In this document: one piece after another, positions 1 to 5,543 of the stretch
Position numbering within the stretch: position 1 is the stretch's first letter
Layout of the letters: each line of letters begins with the position of its first letter
DNA from: JAQGMV01 sp035525455
GTDB taxonomy: Bacteria > Pseudomonadota > Gammaproteobacteria > Burkholderiales > SG8-41
NCBI GenBank assembly: GCA_035525455.1
Contig: DATLEF010000039.1
Span: forward strand, 1 to 6,071
Length of the DNA: 6,071 nt
Direction of reading: 5' to 3'
Notes under the pieces: generated by a model
Databases searched by the model: none
Told to the model about the DNA's origin: nothing
Seen by the model: only the letters and a program-made list of their open reading frames with translations
Translations under genes and position numbers: made by a program

Positions 1-990
1 GGGCAGATGGAACATCCCCCGCGCGGCGTCGCCGACGATGTGCGGCGCAAGATAGACGAGCAGCTCGTCTACCAGGTTCTCGCGCAGCAACGAACCGTTC
101 AGTTTGTGACCCGCCTCTACGTGCACCTCGTTCACCTCGCGGCGTGCGAGCTCGCGGAGCAGCGCGTTCAAATCGACTTTAGCGGCTGCGTTCGGCAGCA
201 CGATGACCTCTGCACCTCGTGCCGCGAGCGCCGCGCTGCGCTTCTCGTCGGCGGCGGCGACCGCGATGAGAGTGCCCGCGCCGATCACGCGCGCGGCAGG
301 CGGACACTCGAGACGGCTGTCGACGATCACGCGCAGCGGTTGGCGCGATGTTTCGACTTCGCGCACGGTAAGCTCCGGATCGTCGTCTTTCACCGTTCCG
401 ATTCCCGTCAGGATCGCACACGCGCGCGCGCGCCAGCGATGCCCGTCGCGCCGCGCTTCCGTCCCGGTGATCCATTGGCTGCGCCCATTCACAAGCGCGG
501 TCTTGCCGTCGAGGCTCGCGGCGATTTTCATGCGCACCCAGGGCCGTCCCCGCGTCATGCGGGAAAGGAAGCCGACATTCAACTCGCGCGCTTCAGCTTC
601 GAGCATCCCGCACGCCGTAGCGATACCTGCCGCTTCTAGCGCCGCCAGGCCTTTGCCCTCGACCAGCGGATTCGGATCGCGCATCGCAGCGACGACGCGC
701 GCGACACGCGCGCCGACCAGCGCCTCGGTGCAGGGCGGCGTGCGGCCGTGATGTGCGCACGGCTCAAGCGTTACATACACGCTCGCGCCTTGCGCGCGGG
801 CGCCGGCAGCGCGCAGCGCATGGACTTCGGCGTGAGGCTCTCCCGCACGCTCGTGCCAGCCTTCGCCGACGATTACACCGTCGCGCACGATGACGCAGCC
901 CACGCGGGGATTCGGAGTAGTGGTGTAAAGACCGCGCGCCGCGAGCTCGAGCGCACGCGCCATGTAGCCGCGGTCGGCGTCGTTGGACAT
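1..990 (-). CDS. ribD: Bifunctional riboflavin biosynthesis protein RibD (deaminase/reductase), 3' end cut off by the window edge
   Basis: RibD carries out two consecutive cytosolic steps of riboflavin synthesis: zinc-dependent deamination of the diaminopyrimidine made from GTP, then NADPH-dependent reduction of the ribose side chain. The frame is open from an ATG at 990 to base 1, giving 330 residues with no stop; the family usually has about 360-380, so only the tail is missing. The N-terminal deaminase domain (about residues 1-145) has the zinc site HAE at 53-55 and PC-x8-C with Cys78 and Cys87, including GRTPPC. The C-terminal reductase domain has the substrate/NADPH loop MKIAASLDG at 154-162, SQWITG just after it, a DDDPELTVR stretch, and VEAG at 291-294 (the usual family motif is VEGG or VEAG). 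The start lies 23 bases after the nrdR stop, with no strong Shine-Dalgarno sequence, which suggests translation coupled to nrdR in one transcript. Identity is firm. Confidence 0.95.
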   Translation of the reverse strand, partial: MSNDADRGYMARALELAARGLYTTTPNPRVGCVIVRDGVIVGEGWHERAGEPHAEVHALRAAGARAQGASVYVTLEPCAHHGRTPPCTEALVGARVARVVAAMRDPNPLVEGKGLAALEAAGIATACGMLEAEARELNVGFLSRMTRGRPWVRMKIAASLDGKTALVNGRSQWITGTEARRDGHRWRARACAILTGIGTVKDDDPELTVREVETSRQPLRVIVDSRLECPPAARVIGAGTLIAVAAADEKRSAALAARGAEVIVLPNAAAKVDLNALLRELARREVNEVHVEAGHKLNGSLLRENLVDELLVYLAPHIVGDAARGMFHLP

Positions 991-1005
991 GGACTACGGA
1001 TTAAC

Positions 1006-1029
1006 CACGAAGATCACTCTTCCTTCGTG
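1006..1029. repeat. Inverted repeat spanning the nrdR stop codon, in CACGAAG-type repetitive DNA
   Basis: CACGAAG (1006-1012) and CTTCGTG (1023-1029) form a perfect 7-bp inverted repeat with a 10-base loop containing the nrdR stop codon. The surrounding bases 1001-1050 read as degenerate short units: ACCACGAAG, then CTTCGTGTCC, GTTGCGTCC, CTTCGCGGTG. This resembles the ACCACGAAGG-type short repeats I recall being scattered between genes in many environmental proteobacteria. The structure could be a weak RNA hairpin between nrdR and ribD. There is no good T-run after it on the minus strand, so I do not call it a terminator. Confidence 0.4.
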
Positions 1030-1529
1030 TCCGTTGCGTCCTTCGCGGTGACCGGTTTTGCAGGTGTTTTCGCGGGTGTCGGCCGCTGTACTTCCTTGAT
1101 CGCATCCTGGAAATCGTCGACGCCCTGAAAGCTGCGATAGACGGAAGCGAAGCGGATGTAGGCGACCTGATCGAGGCGTTTCAATTCGCGCATCACCATC
1201 TCGCCGAGACGCCGCGATGCAAGCTCCCGTTCGCCGAACGCCAGCACGTCCTGCGTGATGGTGGCGAGCGCATCGTCCACGAGCTGAGTGGGAACGGGCC
1301 GCTTGTGAAGCGCTCGCATGAAACCGGTGCGGAGCTTTTCCAGGTCGAACTCGGTACGGCTGCCGTCCTGCTTGACGACCTGCGGCATGCGCAGCTCGAT
1401 CGTCTCGTACGTGGTGAAACGCTTGCTGCAGCCCGCGCAGCGTCTGCGGCGGCGTATGCTTTCGCCGTCATCGCTCACGCGCGAGTCGATGACCTGCGTA
1501 TCAGGCGATTTGCAGAACGGGCACTTCAC
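1014..1529 (-). CDS. nrdR: Transcriptional repressor NrdR
   Basis: NrdR is a nucleotide-sensing repressor that binds NrdR boxes upstream of ribonucleotide reductase operons when dATP is plentiful. The 171-residue product starts with the family's invariant opening MKCPFC and has a zinc ribbon with Cys3, Cys6, Cys31 and Cys34, including the basic run RRRRRC and the segment KRFTTYE. An ATP-cone domain covers about residues 49-139 (MPQVVKQDGSRTEFD through YIRFASVYRSFQGVDDF). The start codon is GTG; it is fixed by the conserved N-terminus and by GAGG at 1536-1539, six bases upstream. The family usually ends soon after the ATP cone (about 150-160 residues). Here a low-complexity tail rich in Pro, Ala, Lys, Thr and Asp (about 149-171) is encoded partly by repeat-like DNA. 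It lies between glyA and ribD, an arrangement common in betaproteobacteria. I see no NrdR box in this window, so its targets lie elsewhere. Confidence 0.97.
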   Translation of the reverse strand: MKCPFCKSPDTQVIDSRVSDDGESIRRRRRCAGCSKRFTTYETIELRMPQVVKQDGSRTEFDLEKLRTGFMRALHKRPVPTQLVDDALATITQDVLAFGERELASRRLGEMVMRELKRLDQVAYIRFASVYRSFQGVDDFQDAIKEVQRPTPAKTPAKPVTAKDATDTKEE

Positions 1530-1618
1530 GCGGCGCCTCGCTTCACGCGGCGCCTTCGCTTCGCTCGGCCAAAAGAAAAAACCGCCGCGTGTCGGTGAAC
1601 TAACAGAGGGAAACCCAT
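1526..1618 (-). CDS. Possible 30-codon leader ORF ending on the nrdR start codon (speculative)
   Basis: An ATG at 1618-1616 is preceded by GGAGGG (1629-1624) with a 5-base spacer, the best-looking ribosome binding site in the window. The frame runs 30 codons to a TGA at 1528-1526 that overlaps the nrdR GTG by two bases. The peptide begins MGFPLLVHRH and becomes very basic towards its end (about nine Arg/Lys in the last thirteen residues). I recognise no family. Its end lies inside the tandem duplication and its start lies inside a perfect hairpin, so chance is a real possibility. If translated, it could couple nrdR translation to its own. Confidence 0.2.
   Translation of the reverse strand: MGFPLLVHRHAAVFSFGRAKRRRRVKRGAA
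1528..1562 (-). repeat. Tandem duplication of the nrdR start region (18 + 17 bases)
   Basis: Read on the minus strand, 1562-1545 is GAAGCGAAGGCGCCGCGT and 1544-1528 is GAAGCGAGGCGCCGCGT, so the second copy differs by one missing A. Each copy carries the palindrome GGCGCC and is followed by GAAG, so each presents a GTG AAG start-like sequence. The downstream copy supplies the nrdR ribosome binding site (GAGG at 1536-1539) and its GTG start (1529-1527). The upstream GTG (1546-1544) is out of frame with nrdR and opens GTG plus five codons, ending in a TGA (1528-1526) that overlaps the nrdR GTG by two bases. Confidence 0.7.
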
Positions 1619-1628
1619 GGTTTCCCTC
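1606..1628 (-). terminator. Perfect 10-bp hairpin after glyA: candidate terminator or nrdR leader structure
   Basis: GAGGGAAACC (1606-1615) and GGTTTCCCTC (1619-1628) are exact reverse complements separated by only CAT. On the minus strand the stem lies 31 bases past the glyA stop and is followed by the moderately T-rich TGTTAGTTC. A longer T-run, TTTTTTCTTTT at 1580-1571, starts 25 bases beyond the stem, too far for a classical intrinsic terminator. It may attenuate or stabilise glyA mRNA. Alternatively, it may mask the GGAGGG and ATG that open the short leader frame towards nrdR. Confidence 0.45.
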
Positions 1629-1659
1629 CGTAACCTCCCTTCCTTCGCGTGCATGCTGT

Positions 1660-2907
1660 TCATCCGTACACCGGGTACTTGGCGCAAAGTCTCTTTACTT
1701 CGCCCGCTACGCGCTCGATCACGCCTTCATCCTGCGTGGCGTCCAGCACGTCGGCCATCAGATTCGCGAGGATCTCGGCCTCGAGCTCGCGCATGCCGCG
1801 TGTAGTCATCGCCGGCGAACCGACCCGGATGCCGCTCGTGATGAACGGCTTCTGCGGATCGTGCGGCACCGAATTCTTGTTGACCGTGATATGGGCGCGC
1901 CCGAGCGCCGTCTCCGCGTCGCGCCCCGTGATGTTCTTGCCGCGCAGGTCGACCAGGAACAGATGGCAGTCGGTGCGGCCTGAAACGATGCGAAAGCCGC
2001 GCTCCTGCATGACCTTCGCCATGACGCGCGCATTGTCGAGCACCTGCTCCTGATAGGCTTTGAACTCGCGCGACTGCGCTTCCTTGAAGCATACGGCTTT
2101 GGCCGCGATGATGTGCATCAGCGGTCCGCCCTGGATACCCGGAAAGACGGCCGAGTTGATGACTTTCTCGTGCTGCGCGTTGGCGAGTATCAGCCCGCCG
2201 CGCGGGCCGCGCAGCGTCTTGTGCGTGGTGCTCGTCACGAAATCTGCGATGCCGACGGGACTCGGGTAGAGGCCCGCCGCGATGAGCCCCGCGTAATGCG
2301 CGATGTCAGCCATGAACAGCGCGCCGACGCGATCGGCTATCGCGCGAAAACGCTTCCAGTCGATCACGAGCGAATACGCGGATGCCCCCGCGACGATCAG
2401 TTTCGGCTTTTTTACGTGCGCCAGCTCTTCGACTTCGGTGTAGTCGATCGCCTCGGTTTCGGGATCAAGACCGTAAGCAACCGAATCGAAATAGCGCCCG
2501 CTGATATTGACCGACGCGCCGTGCGTCAAGTGCCCACCGTGACCGAGTGACATTCCCAATATCGTGTCGCCAGGATGCAGTGTCGCGTAAAACACGGCCT
2601 GGTTCGCCTGCGCGCCCGAATGCGGCTGCACGTTCGCATACCCCGCGCCGAAAAGGGCTTTCGCGCGATCGATCGCGAGCTGCTCCGCGACGTCGACGTA
2701 TTCGCAGCCGCCGTAATAGCGTTTGCCGGGATAACCTTCAGCGTACTTGTTCGTGAGCACCGAGCCCTGCGCGTGCAGCACGCGCGGACTGGCGTAATTT
2801 TCCGAAGCAATCAGCTCGATGTGCTCTTCCTGACGCCGGTACTCGTGCTCGATCGCCTCCCACACTTCCTTGTCGAACGTGTCCAGCGTGTCTTTGAGCG
2901 AATACAT
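1660..2907 (-). CDS. glyA: Serine hydroxymethyltransferase GlyA
   Basis: This cytosolic PLP enzyme interconverts serine plus tetrahydrofolate with glycine plus 5,10-methylene-tetrahydrofolate, the main entry of one-carbon units for purine, thymidylate and methionine synthesis. The 415-residue length is typical. Visible signatures are IELIASENYAS near the N-terminus, YAEGYPGKRYYGG with catalytic Glu57 and Tyr55/Tyr65, the cofactor loop SGAQAN at 97-102, and MSLGHGGHLTHG with His126 and His129. Further on are DIAHYAGLIAAG with Asp201 and His204, the PLP Schiff-base lysine Lys230 in TSTTHKTLRGPRGG, and substrate-carboxylate Arg361 in ITSGIRVGSPAMTTRG. The ATG at 2907 is preceded by AGGAG (2924-2920) with a 12-base spacer. 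It lies 76 bases after pmbA and 130 bases before nrdR, and probably has its own promoter. All key residues are present. Confidence 0.98.
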   Translation of the reverse strand: MYSLKDTLDTFDKEVWEAIEHEYRRQEEHIELIASENYASPRVLHAQGSVLTNKYAEGYPGKRYYGGCEYVDVAEQLAIDRAKALFGAGYANVQPHSGAQANQAVFYATLHPGDTILGMSLGHGGHLTHGASVNISGRYFDSVAYGLDPETEAIDYTEVEELAHVKKPKLIVAGASAYSLVIDWKRFRAIADRVGALFMADIAHYAGLIAAGLYPSPVGIADFVTSTTHKTLRGPRGGLILANAQHEKVINSAVFPGIQGGPLMHIIAAKAVCFKEAQSREFKAYQEQVLDNARVMAKVMQERGFRIVSGRTDCHLFLVDLRGKNITGRDAETALGRAHITVNKNSVPHDPQKPFITSGIRVGSPAMTTRGMRELEAEILANLMADVLDATQDEGVIERVAGEVKRLCAKYPVYG

Positions 2908-2919
2908 GGCGGCGGGAAA

Positions 2920-2939
2920 CTCCTGGTTGTTCGATTTTA
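2920..2939 (-). promoter_or_regulatory. Candidate glyA -10 box and ribosome binding site
   Basis: In the 76-base gap between pmbA and glyA, minus-strand TAAAAT (2939-2934) matches five of six bases of the sigma-70 -10 consensus, in a local AT-rich patch within GC-rich DNA. It lies 32 bases from the ATG at 2907. AGGAG (2924-2920) follows just after the expected transcription start and serves as the Shine-Dalgarno sequence. No good -35 is visible at 16-18 bases upstream, so the promoter call is weak and the ribosome binding site is the firmer part. Confidence 0.35.
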
Positions 2940-2983
2940 TGCCTTTCGCGCCAGCAGATCGAAACGCGTGCGATGTAGCTGCC

Positions 2984-4324
2984 TCAGTCCCCCGCGATCG
3001 TCATACGCTCGATCAGGATCGAGCCGCACTGACGGGAACCGCGGCGCAGGATATCGGTGCCGGCACCGGCAATGCCGAGGAACATGTCTTTGAGATTGCC
3101 CGCGATCGTAATCTCCTGGACCGGATAGGCGATCTCGCCGTTCTCGACCCAGTAGCCGGCCGCGCCGCGCGAATAATCACCGGTCACCGGGTTTATCCCC
3201 TGGCCCATCAACTCGGTTACGAGCAACCCACGGTCGAGTTTCTTCAGAAGCGCACGAAAATCCTGGCCCGTGTCTTTCAGGACGAGATTGTGGTTGCCTC
3301 CGGCATTGCCGGTCGATTTCATTCCGAGCTTGCGCGCCGAATAGCTGCCGAGAAAATAACCTTGCAGCACGCCGTCCTTGACGATGTCGCGCGCGCGTGT
3401 GGCGACGCCTTCGTCGTCGAAAGGACTGCTCGCAAGACCTTTCGGCACGTGGGGCAAGTCGCTGATCTGAACCAGCGGCGAGAAAACAGCCTTGCCCAGA
3501 CTGTCGAGCAGGAACGACGACTTGCGATAAAGGCTGCCCCCGCTGACGGCGGAGACGAAATGTCCGAGCAGGCTCGAGGCGATCGGCGCTTCGAAAAGCA
3601 CGGGTGCCTGCATCGTCGCGATCTTGCGGGCGCCGATGCGACTGACAGCGCGCTCGCCGGCGCGGCGGCCGACCTGCTCCGGACGCTCGAGATCAAGCGG
3701 ATCGCGCGCGGTCTCGTACCAGTCGTCGCGCTGCATCGCGTCGCCCTGGCCTGAAATCAGAGAGCACCAGATACCGTGACGCGAGTTCGTGTAGCCGCCG
3801 AGAAACCCGTGCGAATTGGCGTAGACGAACTGCGATTCCTGGGTGGAGACGGTCGCGCCCTCCGAGTTGCTGATGCGGCTGTCGACCGCAAATCCCGCGT
3901 CCTCGGCAACTTTTGCAAGCTCGATCGCGCGCTCGACCGTCAGGTCCCACGGATGCCACAGATCGAGAGCCGGAAAGTCGTGCGCGAGCAGATCGAGATC
4001 GGCGAGCCCCGCGCAGTCGTCAGGCGCCGTGAAGCCGGCGATCGACAACGCGGCATCGACCATGTCGCGCACCGCTTGCGGCGAAAAATCCGAGCTGCTG
4101 GCGTGACCGCGCTTCTGCCCGACGTAAGTCGTGACACCGATACCCTTGTCGCGGTTGTACTCGATCGTTTCGACTTCCCCGCGTCTCACCGTCACCGTCT
4201 GACCGAAACCTTCGCTCACTTCACTTTCAGCGGAGGTGACGCCGCGCGTTTTTGCATACTCGAGTATGCTGCTCGCGATATCGCGAAGCTGTCCGGCGCT
4301 ATATGAATATCGGGTGGAAGGCAT
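2984..4324 (-). CDS. pmbA: PmbA/TldE, non-catalytic partner subunit of the TldD/TldE metallopeptidase
   Basis: PmbA (TldE) pairs with TldD to form a cytosolic protease that trims unfolded or ribosomally made peptides; it is known for microcin B17 maturation and CcdA turnover. The 446 residues match the family length (about 450). An N-terminal domain carries RRGEVETIEYNRDKGIGVT (about 48-66) and HASSSDFSPQAV. The C-terminal core has GHFVSAVSGGSLYRKSSFLLDSLG (254-277), KGLASSPFDDEGV (295-307), SYSARKLGMKSTGNAGG (327-343), LMGQG and the hallmark GDYSRGAAGYWVENGEIAYPVQEITIAGN (382-410). TldD has its metal-binding HExxxH motif near the LGHFVSAVSGGSLYRK segment; here the HE pair is absent, as expected for TldE rather than TldD. 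No tldD lies in the window. The ATG at 4324 lacks a clear Shine-Dalgarno sequence. It is transcribed divergently from darP. Confidence 0.97.
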   Translation of the reverse strand: MPSTRYSYSAGQLRDIASSILEYAKTRGVTSAESEVSEGFGQTVTVRRGEVETIEYNRDKGIGVTTYVGQKRGHASSSDFSPQAVRDMVDAALSIAGFTAPDDCAGLADLDLLAHDFPALDLWHPWDLTVERAIELAKVAEDAGFAVDSRISNSEGATVSTQESQFVYANSHGFLGGYTNSRHGIWCSLISGQGDAMQRDDWYETARDPLDLERPEQVGRRAGERAVSRIGARKIATMQAPVLFEAPIASSLLGHFVSAVSGGSLYRKSSFLLDSLGKAVFSPLVQISDLPHVPKGLASSPFDDEGVATRARDIVKDGVLQGYFLGSYSARKLGMKSTGNAGGNHNLVLKDTGQDFRALLKKLDRGLLVTELMGQGINPVTGDYSRGAAGYWVENGEIAYPVQEITIAGNLKDMFLGIAGAGTDILRRGSRQCGSILIERMTIAGD

Positions 4325-4395
4325 TTAGGCTAAGCGTAACGGTGGAGGATGAGCGCCGTGCGAGGCGAGCCGGAAGCGCAGCCGGCGAAAGCCGT

Positions 4396-4402
4396 TATCA
4401 TA
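4396..4402. promoter_or_regulatory. Overlapping divergent -10 elements between pmbA and darP (candidate bidirectional promoter)
   Basis: The 111-base gap between the two starts (4325-4435) contains an AT-rich patch, GTTATCATAG. Plus-strand TATCAT (4396-4401) and minus-strand TATGAT (4402-4397) each match five of six bases of the TATAAT consensus and overlap by five base pairs. The predicted leaders are about 28 bases for darP and 65 for pmbA. Neither strand has a convincing -35 at 16-18 bases, so this rests on the -10 boxes and position only. Confidence 0.35.
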
Positions 4403-4435
4403 GCAGCTCCCCGCAAGCCGCTTCCCTGCTTTCCG

Positions 4436-4912
4436 ATGACGGACCAAACGCCCAGCAAAACACAGCGCAAGAAAGACATGCACGCGCTGCAGGACCTCGG
4501 CACCGAGCTGGTCGAGCTGAACGAGCGCGAGCTCGCATCGGTCGATCTTCCCGAATCGTTACGCGATGCGGTCATGGCGGCGCAGCGCATGACGAAATTC
4601 GGAGCGCGGCGGCGCCAGCTGCAGTACATCGGCAAGCTCATGCGTAACATCGACCCCGAGCCGATCCGCGAACGTATCGATGCCTTCAAGGCCGTGTCGA
4701 ACGCGCAGACGGCGCGCCTGCACCTCATCGAGCGCTGGCGCGCCCGGCTCCTCGACGACGAAAACGCGATCACGGAGCTGCTCGCAGCGCATCCTCACGC
4801 CGATGCGCCGCATATACGGGTGCTTCTGCGCAATGCGCAGCGCGAGCGCGCAGCGGGTGAGCCGCCGAAAAGCTTTCGCGCGCTTTTTCAGCTGCTGAAC
4901 GAAACGATCTAG
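4436..4912 (+). CDS. darP: DarP/YjgA family ribosome-associated protein (DUF615)
   Basis: DarP (formerly YjgA) binds late precursors of the 50S ribosomal subunit and promotes maturation around the peptidyl-transferase centre. The 158-residue product is a small, highly charged, mostly helical protein. Family signatures are the opening SKTQRKKDMHALQDLGTEL (7-25), LPESLRDAV (38-46), RRRQLQYIGKLMRN (58-71), the central helix with RLHLIERWRARLL (94-106), LLRNAQRER (130-138) and the C-terminal PPKSFRALFQLL (143-154). An in-frame ATG at 4349 or GTG at 4358 would add 26-29 residues that do not resemble the family and would place the start upstream of the likely -10 box at 4396. I therefore choose 4436, although it has no clear Shine-Dalgarno sequence. 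mogA follows 25 bases later. Confidence 0.93.
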   Translation: MTDQTPSKTQRKKDMHALQDLGTELVELNERELASVDLPESLRDAVMAAQRMTKFGARRRQLQYIGKLMRNIDPEPIRERIDAFKAVSNAQTARLHLIERWRARLLDDENAITELLAAHPHADAPHIRVLLRNAQRERAAGEPPKSFRALFQLLNETI

Positions 4913-4924
4913 TGGCGCGGAAGT

Positions 4925-4930
4925 TATACT
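4925..4930 (+). promoter_or_regulatory. Candidate -10 box immediately upstream of mogA
   Basis: TATACT at 4925-4930 matches five of six -10 consensus bases and sits in the 25-base darP-mogA gap. Its predicted transcription start would fall at about the mogA ATG (4938), implying a leaderless or near-leaderless message. No good -35 is visible at the usual spacing, and mogA may simply be read from the darP promoter. Confidence 0.2.
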
Positions 4931-4937
4931 CACTGAC

Positions 4938-5540
4938 ATGACGACATCCGCAGAACTGATCATCGGTCTCGTATCGATCAGCGACCGCGCCTCGCAGGGC
5001 GTGTACCGCGACGAAGGCATACCCGCGCTCGAAGAATGGCTGAGAAACGCGATCGCCACGCCCGCGTTACGTGCGATCACGCGCCTCATACCCGACGAGC
5101 AACCAGTTATCGAGGAGACGCTAAAGGCGCTGGTGGACGACGAAGGCTGTCACCTCGTTCTGACTACGGGCGGGACCGGACCTGCGCGCCGCGACGTCAC
5201 GCCTGAAGCGACGCTCGCCGTCGCGGACAAGGAAATGCCCGGGTTCGGCGAGCAAATGCGCCAGGTAAGTTTGAAATTCGTCCCGACCGCAATCCTGTCG
5301 CGCCAGGTGGCGGTGATACGTAAACAGGCCCTGATCATCAATCTGCCGGGGCAGCCGAAAGCGATCAGAGAGACGCTGGAAGGTTTGAAAGACGAGAGCG
5401 GTAAGGCGATCGTGAGCGGCATATTCGCAGCAGTGCCGTATTGCATCGATCTCATCGGCGGCCCTTACATCGAGACGAACGACACGATCGTCAAAGCCTT
5501 CCGTCCGAAATCGGCGATTCGCCCTAAAGGCAACACCTGA
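4938..5540 (+). CDS. mogA: Molybdopterin adenylyltransferase MogA
   Basis: MogA activates molybdopterin with ATP to give adenylated molybdopterin, the step before MoeA inserts molybdate, in cytosolic molybdenum-cofactor synthesis. The 200 residues fit the family (about 195). It begins with the strand IIGLVSISDRASQGVYRDEGIPAL (8-31). The molybdopterin-binding signature is TTGGTGPARRDVTPEAT (76-92), containing the conserved Asp86. It continues with MPGFGEQMR (100-108), the loop LSRQVAVIR (120-128), LPGQPKAI (136-143) and a C-terminal PYCIDLIGGPYIET (167-180), all in the expected order. This long-tail form matches MogA rather than the shorter MoaB. No strong Shine-Dalgarno sequence precedes the ATG. 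It lies 25 bases after darP and 3 bases before the hydrolase gene. No other molybdenum-cofactor gene is in the window, and the neighbours give no functional link to it. Confidence 0.96.
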   Translation: MTTSAELIIGLVSISDRASQGVYRDEGIPALEEWLRNAIATPALRAITRLIPDEQPVIEETLKALVDDEGCHLVLTTGGTGPARRDVTPEATLAVADKEMPGFGEQMRQVSLKFVPTAILSRQVAVIRKQALIINLPGQPKAIRETLEGLKDESGKAIVSGIFAAVPYCIDLIGGPYIETNDTIVKAFRPKSAIRPKGNT

Positions 5541-5543
5541 ACG

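Noticed and set aside
7..751. Two overlapping long plus-strand frames (7-639 and 203-751) opposite ribD
   Set aside because: The minus strand carries an intact RibD with zinc-site and reductase motifs; the opposite frames show no family features and are GC-driven shadows.
1571..1581. A/T run (TTTTTTCTTTT on the minus strand) as an intrinsic terminator before nrdR
   Set aside because: No GC-rich stem lies directly before it; the nearest hairpin ends 25 bases upstream.
1318..1983. A 221-codon plus-strand frame spanning nrdR, the gap and the end of glyA
   Set aside because: It crosses two confident genes on the other strand and the hairpin/repeat gap, with no protein motif or ribosome binding site of note.
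2870..3754. A 294-codon plus-strand open frame antisense to the 3' part of pmbA and the start of glyA
   Set aside because: It mirrors the well-supported pmbA/glyA genes, its product is Ala/Arg-rich with no recognisable motif, and such antisense frames are common in GC-rich DNA.
4349..4435. Upstream in-frame starts for darP (ATG 4349, or GTG 4358 with GGAGG about nine bases before it)
   Set aside because: The added residues do not resemble DarP N-termini and the likely -10 box lies inside this segment. The GTG has a reasonable ribosome binding site, so the rejection is not absolute.
4559..5089. A 176-codon minus-strand frame across darP and the start of mogA
   Set aside because: It is antisense to two genes with clear family signatures and its composition looks like a shadow frame.
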